A stretch of DNA of 32,895 bases from an uncultured marine group I thaumarchaeote (GCA_902608175.1 CACLNC010000006.1:1-32895), one strand, 5' to 3'. Positions 8,685 through 16,386 are shown, counted from the first letter of the stretch. Numbers and translations are program-made. The notes: generated from the sequence alone by a model not told the origin.

Positions 8685-8692
8685 GAGGGTGA
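8685..8692 (+). promoter_or_regulatory. Shine-Dalgarno site of hom
   Basis: GAGGGTGA lies 7 nt before the ATG at 8700 and complements the 3' end of 16S rRNA. Its presence on an internal gene of a cluster fits the archaeal pattern of leadered downstream genes and supports the 8700 start. Confidence 0.5.
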
Positions 8693-8699
8693 CGATACC

Positions 8700-9707
8700 A
8701 TGAGAATAATACTGTGTGGATTTGGTGTGGTTGCGCAAAGCTTTGCAAAACTTCTAGAATCTAGAACTGCTGAACTATATACTAAATATGGTTTAAAACC
8801 TAGAATTGTCGGAGTTTTTGATAGTAAAGGTAGTGCAACTGACTCATCTGGTCTAAACTTAAACAAATTACTAAGTGTGAAGAAAAAATACGGTACTGTA
8901 GGAAACTATCAAAAAAATTCTGAGAAAGGTGGTGTTAACATGATACATAGCATAGATGCTGATGTTCTAATTGAAACTACAGCTAGTAATTACAAGGATG
9001 CTGAACCTGGTTTATCACATATTACTGCTGCAATGAAGGCTGGGCTACATATAATCTCAGTTAATAAGGGTCCTCTTGCTCTTGCGTTTCCATCTCTTAT
9101 GGAATTAGCATCATATAATCAAGTTTTGATGCGTTTTAGCGGTACTGTTGGTGGTGGCACTCCAATTCTTGACTATGCAAAAAATAGTCTTAGTGGAGAA
9201 AGAATAGTATCATTTCAAGGAATTCTAAATGGTACAACAAATTATATTTTAAGTAACATGCACTCCGGAATGTCATTTGAGACTGCTCTTACTGATGCAA
9301 AAAAAAGAGGGTATGTTGAAGCTGATGAATCATTAGATCTAGACGGATTAGATGCAGCTGCAAAACTTGTCATATTAGCAAATTGGATAATGGGAATGAA
9401 AGTAACTATGCCTGATATTAAATTAACAGGAATTCGTAAAGTAAATGATGAAATAATAAAAAATGCAGAAAAGAATGCAACTGCAACAAAACTAATTGCC
9501 TCATGTAATGGTGGGCTTGAAGTATCACCCAAACAAATTCCAATAAATGACCCACTTTGTGTTAATGGAACGTTGAATGCGATATCATTCACATCTGAAC
9601 ATTCAGGTACACAGACAATTATAGGCAGGGGTGCTGGTGGAACTGAAACTGCTAGTTCTATTTTACGTGACTTGATAGATATTAGAAAAGAGATCTCAAG
9701 ATTTTGA
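8700..9707 (+). CDS. hom: Homoserine dehydrogenase
   Basis: This 335-residue enzyme reduces aspartate semialdehyde to homoserine with NAD(P)H, on the path to threonine and methionine. The N-terminal Rossmann motif is CGFGVVAQSFAKLL (residues 6-19). The catalytic domain shows SGTVGGGTPILDYAK and GILNGTTNYILSNM (near 160-185), then AKKRGYVEADESLDLDGLDAAAKL, the classic homoserine dehydrogenase signature with its Glu/Asp and Lys residues. There is no C-terminal ACT domain, so this is the short, probably feedback-insensitive archaeal form. Its stop overlaps the TTG start of the PUA gene by 4 nt. An SD at 8685-8692 precedes it. Confidence 0.95.
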   Translation: MRIILCGFGVVAQSFAKLLESRTAELYTKYGLKPRIVGVFDSKGSATDSSGLNLNKLLSVKKKYGTVGNYQKNSEKGGVNMIHSIDADVLIETTASNYKDAEPGLSHITAAMKAGLHIISVNKGPLALAFPSLMELASYNQVLMRFSGTVGGGTPILDYAKNSLSGERIVSFQGILNGTTNYILSNMHSGMSFETALTDAKKRGYVEADESLDLDGLDAAAKLVILANWIMGMKVTMPDIKLTGIRKVNDEIIKNAEKNATATKLIASCNGGLEVSPKQIPINDPLCVNGTLNAISFTSEHSGTQTIIGRGAGGTETASSILRDLIDIRKEISRF

Positions 9708-10180
9708 AATCTAATCTAATTTCTAAAAGTGAAACTGCATCTATAATGAAACAGATATCTGAAGAATGGAAAATTGAATTACCAAAAATAAAAAATCTAA
9801 GATTCTATCATATTAGTGACAATGAAATCATTATTACTGGTGACAGTATTACAGCAATAAAAATAGATGATAGATTCTTACCACATCTCTCAGAGATTGA
9901 ACTATTGAAAAAATTCCCTCACATTATAGTTGATATGGGTGCAATAAAGTTTGTTTGTAAAGGTGCAAATATTATGAGACCTGGGATTACAAAATTAACT
10001 GATTTTAATGATGGAGCAATAATATGTGTGGTTGAAGAATCTAATAATAAATTCCTCTCAGTTGGTATTGCAAAGATGTCTAGTGATAAGGCTAATTCAA
10101 CAAAAACTGGTATTGTAGTTGAAAATTTACACTATATATCAGACAAATTTTGGGAAACTAAAAAAGAAATTAAAGACTAA
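9704..10180 (+). CDS. PUA-domain RNA-binding protein (MCT-1/Tma20-like)
   Basis: This 158-residue protein starts at TTG 9704, which shares bases with the hom stop (TTGA). An N-terminal domain of about 75 residues (LPKIKNLRFYHISDNEIIITG) precedes a PUA domain of about 80 residues (VDMGAIKFVCKGANIMRPGI, then GAIICVVEESN and FLSVGIAKMSS). This order resembles the archaeal COG2016 proteins related to eukaryotic MCT-1/Tma20, which bind ribosomes and help initiation or recycling. A role in translation is therefore likely but inferred from the family. Its coupling to homoserine dehydrogenase has no obvious functional reason. The 3' end overlaps that of the convergent proteasome gene by 4 nt (10177-10180). 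Confidence 0.8.
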   Translation: MKSNLISKSETASIMKQISEEWKIELPKIKNLRFYHISDNEIIITGDSITAIKIDDRFLPHLSEIELLKKFPHIIVDMGAIKFVCKGANIMRPGITKLTDFNDGAIICVVEESNNKFLSVGIAKMSSDKANSTKTGIVVENLHYISDKFWETKKEIKD

Positions 10181-10773
10181 ATTTTTTCAGTAAATTCTTG
10201 TATACCGTCTTTTTTGACAACCATAACGTCTATTCCATCTCCACTAAATGAATCACGCATTGTTGCAGAGCGAACAGATTTTTTTGCTAAATCAACAGCT
10301 TCCTTCTCAGACAAATTTTCTTTAAACTGAGGATCTAATACACCAAGTGCCATTTCTGCACCAGTACCAACTGCTGCATACTCATCAGGTAAAACAGAAC
10401 CAAGTGGATCTAGTGTGTAAATTTTTGGTTTATCGGTAACACCGCCAACGATAACTTGTGTAAGTAATGGAAAGAATCTTCTTTCATACATCATGTTAGA
10501 CATCATTTTTGCAACAGAATTTGGTGGTACATCACGTTTCAATTCAAGTTTTCTAATTTTTGCTAATGCAGAAATCTGTAACGAAAGTAATTGCATATCA
10601 GCGACAAGACCAGCACATGTAGCGCCAACAAAATCAGTGATTGGAAAAGTCTTTTTTGTTGTTTTACTTACAAGAAAATTTCCATATGCAATTCTTCTTT
10701 CACTAGCAAATACCACTCCTTGATCAAATGTTATACCAACTGCAGTTGCACCAGGCATGTACATTGCACACAT
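10177..10773 (-). CDS. psmB: Proteasome beta subunit, catalytic Thr replaced by Ala
   Basis: This is a 20S proteasome beta-type subunit. From ATG 10773 it has 198 residues; a TTG at 10797 would add 8. I prefer 10773 because a TTTTA box at 10798-10802 lies about 27 nt upstream. After the short leader MCAMYMPG, the mature sequence would begin ATAVGIT. In active subunits such as Thermoplasma (TTTVGIT) the first residue is the nucleophile Thr1; here the codon at 10747-10749 is GCA (Ala). Glu17 (ASERR) and Lys33 (KTTKK) are kept, as is the SGDGIDVMVV region. The fold is intact, but this subunit is predicted to be inactive and its leader unprocessed, as in archaea with a second, active beta subunit, which must be elsewhere. 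It ends overlapping the PUA gene by 4 nt. Confidence 0.93.
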   Translation of the reverse strand: MCAMYMPGATAVGITFDQGVVFASERRIAYGNFLVSKTTKKTFPITDFVGATCAGLVADMQLLSLQISALAKIRKLELKRDVPPNSVAKMMSNMMYERRFFPLLTQVIVGGVTDKPKIYTLDPLGSVLPDEYAAVGTGAEMALGVLDPQFKENLSEKEAVDLAKKSVRSATMRDSFSGDGIDVMVVKKDGIQEFTEKI

Positions 10774-10797
10774 ATCGTTACCTGCTAAATAAGACAA

Positions 10798-10802
10798 TAA
10801 AA
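10798..10802 (-). promoter_or_regulatory. Candidate TATA element of psmB
   Basis: TTTTA on the minus strand is centred about 27 nt before the ATG at 10773. The spacing supports a leaderless start there and would place the alternative TTG at 10797 upstream of the transcript. Short and weak by itself. Confidence 0.35.
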
Positions 10803-10926
10803 GTCATTGCCAAAAAACGTGCGCAAAACAATTTGACAGAAATCAAAAAAATAGGAGACCGTTCTTTCAGCCGAGATACGCAATTGCGCTTTCACGCGGT
10901 TCGCACCGACTTTACAAACGATCTGA
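10803..10926 (-). other. Intergenic stretch, locally GC-rich and possibly structured
   Basis: This 124-nt gap separates the basic-protein gene from psmB. It contains a GC-rich patch (10855-10920) with self-complementary GCAATTGC at about 10879-10886 and neighbouring CGCG and GCGC words that could pair. No convincing ORF starts here, although a frame runs through it from the overlapping basic gene. It might be a structured 3' UTR of the basic-protein mRNA. Confidence 0.25.
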
Positions 10927-11280
10927 TTAACGACGTCTACGTTTCTTAGCTGGTGCTTTTCGTTTCTTAGCGCCGCCACGTTTCTTGGCTGGTGCTTTTC
11001 GTTTCTTAGCGCCGCCACGTTTCTTGGCTGGTGCTCTTCGTTTCTTGGCTGGGGCTTTTCGTTTTTTACCGCCACCGCCACCGCCACGTTTCTTAGCGCC
11101 GCCACGTTTCTTGGCGCCACCGCTACGTCGTTTTTTACCGCCACCTGCTGCTGCCTTTCGTTTTCGAGCTGCCTTTCGGGCAGATGCTGAACGTTTGGCT
11201 GCTAGTGCTGCGGCTTTTCGTTTGCGAGTGCGTGCTGCTTTTTTAGCTGCTGCGCGTCTCGCTGCTCTTGTCATAGCCAT
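10927..11280 (-). CDS. Lys/Arg/Ala-rich histone-H1-like basic protein
   Basis: This 117-residue protein is composed almost entirely of Ala, Lys, Arg and Gly with some Pro. The N-terminal half (MAMTRAARRAAAKKAARTRK) is Ala-rich and helix-forming. The C-terminal half is a Gly/Lys/Arg tail with a tandem 13-residue unit (KAPAKKRGGAKKR) repeated, encoded by a 39-nt DNA repeat. It resembles the tails of eukaryotic linker histone H1 and bacterial AlgP/Hc1-like proteins, so binding of DNA or RNA through charge is likely, but no folded domain is visible. The coding DNA is much more GC-rich than its surroundings because of GCN/CGN/GGN codons. It starts at ATG 11280 (or 11274) and precedes psmB on the same strand. 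Confidence 0.8.
   Translation of the reverse strand: MAMTRAARRAAAKKAARTRKRKAAALAAKRSASARKAARKRKAAAGGGKKRRSGGAKKRGGAKKRGGGGGGKKRKAPAKKRRAPAKKRGGAKKRKAPAKKRGGAKKRKAPAKKRRRR
10968..11060 (-). repeat. 39-nt tandem repeat inside the basic-protein gene
   Basis: The segment CGTTTCTTAGCGCCGCCACG recurs with a period of 39 nt (starting near 10963 and 11002), encoding repeated KAPAKKRGGAKKR units. Copies are near-identical, with variants such as TCTTAGC/TCTTGGC, so the array may change length by slippage or recombination. Boundaries are approximate. Confidence 0.6.
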
Positions 11281-11356
11281 ACATTCATGCGATGACTGTT
11301 ACGTGTTATATTGTGCAAGTTACTACTTTTTGTACACTTGGTGTAATTTTTTCAAG

Positions 11357-12730
11357 TTAATTTTTAGAATTTGATCGCGAAAACTCTTCCAACAAAACAC
11401 AAAAACATTTTGTTGTCTTTGATAATAGATCGATTTTTGCAAATTCATTTGGTGAATGCATACGACAAAAAACGTATGATGTGCCAATTGAGATACATGG
11501 AACGTGTAAATTGTTAACAAATGAATACATTGGACCGGTTCCAGCACTTGATACGTTCAAAATATAGTCACCAAAAATTTTTTTTGCACTGTTACATGTT
11601 ATTTTTACTATTTCTTCATTTGAATTTGTTCTTGCAGCAGCTTCTGCATTCAAAACATTGATCGTTATATCACCATAACCATTTGCTTTCAAATGTTTTT
11701 TTAACCGATTAACTTGTTTTTTTGGATCCATTTTTGGCACCAAACGAAAATCAATCTTTACTTTTGCAGTTGAAGGAAGTACTGTTTTAGAACCCTTTCC
11801 AGTATATCCTGATACTATACCTGCAATATTACATGTTACACCTGATACAAGTGCCTTCTTTGCTTCAAATTCATTTTTATCATTAACAAAATTTTTTATA
11901 CCATATTCTTTTTTGAATTCATTTGTATCAAATGGCTCTGATTTTATTATTTTCAAATCATTTTTTGATAATGGTAAAACATCATCATGCCAATTTTTAA
12001 TCAAAATTTTACCATTTTCATTTCGTAATGTTCTTAATGCATTAATTAATCTCCATGCTGGGTTTTTAATGATAACTGCAAGACTTGAATGTGCATCAAT
12101 ACGTGATTCTTTCGTTTCAAGTTCCACATACAGTAATCCCTTCATGCCAAGGCTAATCACTGGTCTATTTTTTGTATCAACATAACCAAATTCCCAAATC
12201 ACTCCATCACATGAAAATTTTTTCTTATATTTTTTTAGATACTGATCAATGTGTTCACTGCCATTTTCCTCTTCACCTTCGATAACGAATTTGATATTAC
12301 ATGGGACATCGCCATAAGTTTTTAGAAATGATTCAACAGCCTTGATACGTGTAATTAATTCACCTTTATCATCTGATGCACCACGACCATAAATTTTATT
12401 ACCAATTATTTTACCGCTAAATGGTTTGTTATCCCATAAATCAAATGGTTCAACAGGCTGTACATCATAATGATTATAAAATAATAATGTCTTGTTAGGA
12501 TTTTTTTTAGATTTAACTTCACCATAAACAAGTGGTGCGACATTTTTCTTTAATCGTAAAACTTCTGACTTAATCCCAGATTTTTTTAATATTTTAGAAA
12601 CAAGAACTGCACATTCTTCTATACCTTCATTCTTTGCAGAGATACTTGGTTGACGGATTAGTGTTTGTAGATCTTTTAAAAGATCTGGCATATTCTTGTC
12701 TACAAAATCTAAAGTTTTTTTTACATTCAT
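11357..12730 (-). CDS. M20-family metallopeptidase (dipeptidase-like)
   Basis: This 457-residue zinc hydrolase belongs to the M20 (ArgE/DapE/ACY1/CPG2) family. Metal and catalytic residues are visible: H87 and D89 in YNHYDVQP, D120 in GRGASDDKGE, and the Glu pair E153/E154 in EGEEENGS. A dimerisation domain lies in the middle and a metal-binding His near the C-terminus (RMHSPNEF). The sequence YNHYDVQPVEP with the long middle domain is most like M20 dipeptidases (carnosinase/CNDP type) rather than DapE, so it probably cleaves small peptides in the cytosol. The exact substrate is unknown. Its ATG overlaps the stop of nnrD by 4 nt (12727-12730), so the two are translationally coupled. The gene ends 77 nt before the basic protein's start. 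Confidence 0.88.
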   Translation of the reverse strand: MNVKKTLDFVDKNMPDLLKDLQTLIRQPSISAKNEGIEECAVLVSKILKKSGIKSEVLRLKKNVAPLVYGEVKSKKNPNKTLLFYNHYDVQPVEPFDLWDNKPFSGKIIGNKIYGRGASDDKGELITRIKAVESFLKTYGDVPCNIKFVIEGEEENGSEHIDQYLKKYKKKFSCDGVIWEFGYVDTKNRPVISLGMKGLLYVELETKESRIDAHSSLAVIIKNPAWRLINALRTLRNENGKILIKNWHDDVLPLSKNDLKIIKSEPFDTNEFKKEYGIKNFVNDKNEFEAKKALVSGVTCNIAGIVSGYTGKGSKTVLPSTAKVKIDFRLVPKMDPKKQVNRLKKHLKANGYGDITINVLNAEAAARTNSNEEIVKITCNSAKKIFGDYILNVSSAGTGPMYSFVNNLHVPCISIGTSYVFCRMHSPNEFAKIDLLSKTTKCFCVLLEEFSRSNSKN

Positions 12731-13590
12731 TTTATTTTATCAAATGGTTTTAGAACATATGGTAAGTTTTCAATTAGATCACTTGCAGTAATATGTAAAC
12801 CAAATTGCTTTTGAGTGATTTTACCAGATAATCCATTAACAAATGCAGAAGCGGATGCCGCTTCTAGTGAATTTCTATTTCTTGCTAGAAACCCTGCTGT
12901 TATTCCAGATAGCACATCACCAGTGCCACCAACCGTCATTGCTGGTGTGTTTTTTACATTTGTGAATGTTTTTACGCCATTTGAAATTATGTCGATCTCT
13001 CCTTTTAGTAGAATTGTAATTGAGTTATTTTTAGCGTGTTTCTCAACAGCTTGAGTTCGTTTAACTTTATTTTCTGATGGAATTTCACCAAATAATCTTT
13101 TGAATTCTCCTGTATGTGGTGTGACAACCACATTTTTGTTTGCAATTAATGGAAGAACTTCTTTTACAAGTGAACTGGCATCAAGTGATAAACGAACATC
13201 ACGATTAAGTAATGATTTTACAAGTAATTTCAATGCCTCAACATCTTGTATTGCAAGGCCCATACCAATTGTTGCTGAATCCAAATCTTGTGGTGCCTGT
13301 CCTAGTAGTTTATTCACAGTTCCACGAGTTAATTTAGAATCAGCCATAGGAATTACAATAAGATCAGGAGATATTGCACGAGTTGATTGCACATTTATTT
13401 TTGGAACTGCTGTATAGACTAAATCAGTTCCAGAACGTAATGCAGCTAATGAAGATAGTATAGGAGCGCCATGATACATATAACTTCCACCAACAACCAA
13501 CACTTTTCCATTATCACCTTTTCTAGAATTTGATTTTCTAGAAGGAATGAATTTCTTTACAAGTGATGAAGTTAGAGTTATAGTTTTCAA
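12727..13590 (-). CDS. nnrD: ADP-dependent NAD(P)H-hydrate dehydratase
   Basis: This 287-residue ribokinase-like enzyme converts the damaged cofactor NAD(P)HX back to NAD(P)H. Visible motifs are GKVLVVGGS (28-36), GAPILSSLAALRSGTDL (41-57), VVTPHTGEFKRLFG, and the nucleotide-binding TVGGTGDVLSGITAGFLARN near the C-terminus, with the catalytic Asp in GTGD. It is a standalone dehydratase: the N-terminal NnrE epimerase domain found fused in many bacteria is absent and not seen in this window. It lies 9 nt downstream of trmI and overlaps the M20 peptidase gene by 4 nt. Identification is secure; the cofactor-repair role comes from the family. Confidence 0.92.
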   Translation of the reverse strand: MKTITLTSSLVKKFIPSRKSNSRKGDNGKVLVVGGSYMYHGAPILSSLAALRSGTDLVYTAVPKINVQSTRAISPDLIVIPMADSKLTRGTVNKLLGQAPQDLDSATIGMGLAIQDVEALKLLVKSLLNRDVRLSLDASSLVKEVLPLIANKNVVVTPHTGEFKRLFGEIPSENKVKRTQAVEKHAKNNSITILLKGEIDIISNGVKTFTNVKNTPAMTVGGTGDVLSGITAGFLARNRNSLEAASASAFVNGLSGKITQKQFGLHITASDLIENLPYVLKPFDKIK

Positions 13591-13599
13591 TATAACACC

Positions 13600-14427
13600 T
13601 TATTTTTTTGTAGAATAAACCTTCTTTTTGGTTTGTCTTTTTGTTACCTTGTTAAAGAATACTTTTCTAGCGAATGCAAGATATGTTGTATGACCTACTC
13701 CTCTAAATGAATGTCTAGTTTTTCCTTCTCGTGCATCAATATGTCTTAGTATATGTTCAGTTGATTCAATATCTGAAAATTCATTTTTGACGAATGCAGC
13801 TGCAAGTTTTTCCAGCTGGTTCATAGTAGGGCAGATTGCCATAACTGTACCACCGCCTTTTAACATCTTTCTTACTTGTGGAATAACAGTCCATGGGTCA
13901 CCAAGATCAATTATAGCCAAGTCCACGTTTGTAACTGGATTTCTTTTTGCCTTCTTGATATCAAATTTTTTCATAGTAACAAACTCTGCCATTCCTGCTT
14001 TTTCGATATTTTTTTTGGCAATTTTCATAAATTTTGGTTCTACATCAAATGTATAGACATGACCTTTTGGGTTTACAATACTTGCCAAAAATGTTGTAAG
14101 TGATCCACTACCAGTACCAATTTCTACAACCTTTTGTCCCGATTGTAGACCTGTTCTAGCTGCAATGTAGCCTAAATCCTTTGGATAAACAATTTGTGTT
14201 CCATGTTGCATCTTCATAATATAATCATGGATGTTTGGAGGAAGTGCGTAAACATACTTGTCTTTGTTTGTAACAAGTCTAGAACCAAATTGTTTTCCTA
14301 TTGCATCAGAATGTTTTATGATACCAATATGAGAATGAAACTGCTCTTTCTTACTTACCTTCATTAACCATTTCTTTGAGTGATCATAGAAAAATAATAC
14401 AAAATCACCCGCTTTGATTTTTGCCAT
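13600..14427 (-). CDS. trmI: tRNA (adenine-N1)-methyltransferase TrmI
   Basis: This 275-residue SAM-dependent enzyme makes m1A at positions 57/58 of tRNA in archaea. An N-terminal beta domain (KAGDFVLFFYDHSKKWLMKV) precedes the Rossmann methyltransferase: VYPKDLGYIAARTGLQ, then motif I VVEIGTGSGSLTTFLA (about 100-115) and VYTFDVEPKFMKIAKKN. The DLAIIDLGDPW segment holds the catalytic Asp and D-x-x-x-P-W. The C-terminus has HTTYLAFARK and a Lys/Arg tail that may touch tRNA. The region order and the absence of other domains match archaeal TrmI. It is 30 nt downstream of queE and 9 nt upstream of nnrD, so this is a tRNA-modification gene pair. Confidence 0.93.
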   Translation of the reverse strand: MAKIKAGDFVLFFYDHSKKWLMKVSKKEQFHSHIGIIKHSDAIGKQFGSRLVTNKDKYVYALPPNIHDYIMKMQHGTQIVYPKDLGYIAARTGLQSGQKVVEIGTGSGSLTTFLASIVNPKGHVYTFDVEPKFMKIAKKNIEKAGMAEFVTMKKFDIKKAKRNPVTNVDLAIIDLGDPWTVIPQVRKMLKGGGTVMAICPTMNQLEKLAAAFVKNEFSDIESTEHILRHIDAREGKTRHSFRGVGHTTYLAFARKVFFNKVTKRQTKKKVYSTKK

Positions 14428-14457
14428 AGTACAAACTCGATATAACCTAACTTAATT

Positions 14458-15138
14458 CTATTTCCCTCGTTGGGTTCCCCATAATTTCACATGTAACCGT
14501 GAGGAGAATCCAAGATTGTTGGAGTTTGCTAGAGATGCGATACTTCCTTCAATTGTAGCTAATTCCTCTTTTGTTTGAGCCTGAGGCATCAAAAGTACTT
14601 GTTCATTTGATATACTATATTTTTTTACAAGTTTAGTAATTTCATCAATGTCACTTTTATTCTCAACTACAAACTTGAAAAAACAATTTTCACGATTAGA
14701 AAAAAATGTATAACACTCAGAGTCCTCACACATTTCAAGTGGATTGTTAGAGTTACTAGTTTTTGGTGAAACATTCCATTGATCAACAAGGTCAGTTAAC
14801 ATTTTTTTGGGTACAATTGTGCCGTTTGTTTCAACCTCAACATAATAGTCAGGTTTTAGAAATGATAGTAACTCTACTAAATCATCTGCCTGCATCATTG
14901 GCTCTCCACCAGTAATTACAAGGTGTTTGATGTTAAACTGTTCAATCTCATCCTTCACTTGATTTATAGAAAGTTCTTTGACCTCCTTTGAGTAATCATA
15001 ATTATCCCAATCCCAAGTGTATTTTGTATCACACCAAGAACATTTTAGATTGCACAATGCTGTACGTAAAAAAACTACGTCCTTTCCAGTGTTTATTCCC
15101 TCACCTTGGATTGATTTGAAAATCTCACTTATTTTCAT
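14458..15138 (-). CDS. queE: 7-carboxy-7-deazaguanine synthase QueE
   Basis: This 226-residue radical SAM enzyme turns 6-carboxy-tetrahydropterin into 7-carboxy-7-deazaguanine, the precursor that archaea use for archaeosine in tRNA. The N-terminus, MKISEIFKSIQGEG, is typical. The [4Fe-4S] cysteines are C29, C33 and C36 in ALCNLKCSWCDTKYTW. TGGEPMMQ (about 77-84) binds SAM, and VEVETNGT follows. The length is normal. It lies directly upstream of trmI on the same strand, both in tRNA modification. The AT box at 15161-15173 is about 28 nt upstream of the ATG and is shared with the divergent Cys-rich ORF. Identification is secure. Confidence 0.94.
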   Translation of the reverse strand: MKISEIFKSIQGEGINTGKDVVFLRTALCNLKCSWCDTKYTWDWDNYDYSKEVKELSINQVKDEIEQFNIKHLVITGGEPMMQADDLVELLSFLKPDYYVEVETNGTIVPKKMLTDLVDQWNVSPKTSNSNNPLEMCEDSECYTFFSNRENCFFKFVVENKSDIDEITKLVKKYSISNEQVLLMPQAQTKEELATIEGSIASLANSNNLGFSSRLHVKLWGTQRGK

Positions 15139-15160
15139 GATGTGTTAAACCAACTATTCA

Positions 15161-15173
15161 ATATATTTTAAAA
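15161..15173. promoter_or_regulatory. Shared, near-symmetric TATA box
   Basis: ATATATTTTAAAA is centred about 28 nt from the queE ATG (15138) and about 27 nt from the ATG of the 32-residue ORF (15193), on opposite strands. Both starts fit the normal archaeal TBP-to-start distance for leaderless mRNAs, so one box may drive both genes. Confidence 0.5.
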
Positions 15174-15192
15174 CTAACAAAAATAACACGTA

Positions 15193-15291
15193 ATGAGAAT
15201 GAAATGCATTATCTGTGGCTGTAAGGAACATAGATTAATTGGCTGTGTAAAACACAAGGCAAAAAAATGTAGTTGCTACAAATCAAATTAA
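15193..15291 (+). CDS. 32-residue Cys-rich mini-protein
   Basis: A short frame encodes MRMKCIICGCKEHRLIGCVK followed by HKAKKCSCYKSN, 32 residues with six cysteines (5, 8, 10, 18, 26, 28) and two histidines (13, 21). CxxCxC and CxC spacing suggests binding of zinc or another metal; the rest is Lys/Arg-rich, so nucleic-acid contact is possible. A good AT box (15161-15173) lies about 27 nt upstream. It is divergent from queE and its stop overlaps that of amrS (15288-15291). No family is recognised. The Cys pattern and promoter placement are the support; there is no homology evidence. Confidence 0.55.
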   Translation: MRMKCIICGCKEHRLIGCVKHKAKKCSCYKSN

Positions 15292-16346
15292 TGTACAAAT
15301 TGAAAGCGATTTTGTTTGTATCCTTTTTGCAGTTTTCCCGTAATTGGAATTAGATTACTACAATACTCACATCTATTGTTATCATCAAGATGCCACTCCT
15401 GAATATCAAATCCATATCGCTTTACAACAATTTTGTTACAAGCGGAACAGTAGGTATGTTCCCACTTATGACCTGGAACATTACCAAGATAGACATACTT
15501 CAATCCCTGACTTTTTGCAACCTCATAATGCTTTTCTAAAGTTTCTACTGGTGTACTAGGATATTCCATCATCTTGTAATCAGGATGGAATCTCAGGAAA
15601 TGTATTGGCATTTCCGGTCCAAACTCATCATAAACAAATTTTGAAAGTTTTTTTGCATATACTAGACTGTCCCCAACTTCTGGAACAATCAAATCAGTTA
15701 TTTCGACATGAATGTTTGTCTTATCTCTAATCTCTAGTAATGAATCAAAGATTGGCTGCGGATCAGGAACGCCAATAAATTTTCTCGTGAACTCTGGTTC
15801 TGCACTTCCCTTGAAATCAACTGTTATGCAATCAAGAAATTCACCCATCATTTTTACAGTTTCTGGTGTATCATATCCGTTTGAAACAAACGCGTTAAAC
15901 AATCCCTTCTTTCTTGCCGCAACTCCACAATCTCGTGCAAACTCTATGAATATTGATGGTTCGTTGTATGTGTATGCAATTCCATGTGCTCCATACTTTA
16001 CAGCAGTGTTTGCAACATCCTCAGGAGTCATGTCTATACCTTCAATCTTACGTCGTTGACTAATGTCAGAGTTTTGACAGTACTTACAAAGCCAGTTACA
16101 TCCTGTTGTAGCTATTGAGTAAATCTTACTTCCAGGCCAATAATGTATTACAGGTTTTTTTTCAATAGGATCAATGTGCCCTGAAATTACCTTACCATAT
16201 GCATAAAGTTGTAATTTACCGTCTTCATTTCCACGTATTGCACAAAGTCCAATCTGATTTTTTCCAATTTCACAGTATCTTGCACATGCAGTACACTTTA
16301 CTTTTTGATCAGGTAATTTTTCATAAAGAATTGCCTCTTTGGTCAT
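15288..16346 (-). CDS. amrS: Radical SAM enzyme AmrS (AMMECR1/MEMO1-associated)
   Basis: This 352-residue radical SAM protein is of the COG1180 type. An N-terminal Cys-rich segment (C18, C21, C25, C35) precedes the SAM cluster TTGCNWLCKYCQN with C83, C87 and C90. YNEPSIFIEFARD, VSNGYDTPE and the C-terminal zinc-like CSACNKIV...CEYCSN complete the pattern. Homologues accompany MEMO1 and AMMECR1 in the AmmeMemoRadiSam system, whose reaction is unclear; here neither partner is adjacent. Pyruvate formate-lyase activase is the main alternative, but no PflB-like gene is present and the C-terminal Cys domain favours AmrS. It lies upstream of, and partly overlaps at its 3' end, the small Cys-rich ORF. 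Confidence 0.85.
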   Translation of the reverse strand: MTKEAILYEKLPDQKVKCTACARYCEIGKNQIGLCAIRGNEDGKLQLYAYGKVISGHIDPIEKKPVIHYWPGSKIYSIATTGCNWLCKYCQNSDISQRRKIEGIDMTPEDVANTAVKYGAHGIAYTYNEPSIFIEFARDCGVAARKKGLFNAFVSNGYDTPETVKMMGEFLDCITVDFKGSAEPEFTRKFIGVPDPQPIFDSLLEIRDKTNIHVEITDLIVPEVGDSLVYAKKLSKFVYDEFGPEMPIHFLRFHPDYKMMEYPSTPVETLEKHYEVAKSQGLKYVYLGNVPGHKWEHTYCSACNKIVVKRYGFDIQEWHLDDNNRCEYCSNLIPITGKLQKGYKQNRFQFVH

Positions 16347-16386
16347 AAGTTATCTATGGAATTATGATATTTAGGATTTCCAAAGC

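Noticed and set aside
10785-11144. Open frame on the minus strand (repeated RNVAALRNEK) overlapping the basic-protein gene
   Set aside because: It is an alternative frame through the 39-nt repeats; repeats keep several frames open without selection.
10985-11374. Leu/Pro/Phe-rich open frame on the plus strand opposite the basic protein
   Set aside because: It is the complement of Lys/Arg/Gly codons (low-complexity shadow), with no promoter and no natural protein composition.
15288-16346. AmrS considered as a pyruvate formate-lyase activating enzyme
   Set aside because: No glycyl-radical enzyme is nearby, and the C-terminal Cys-rich segment fits AmrS better.
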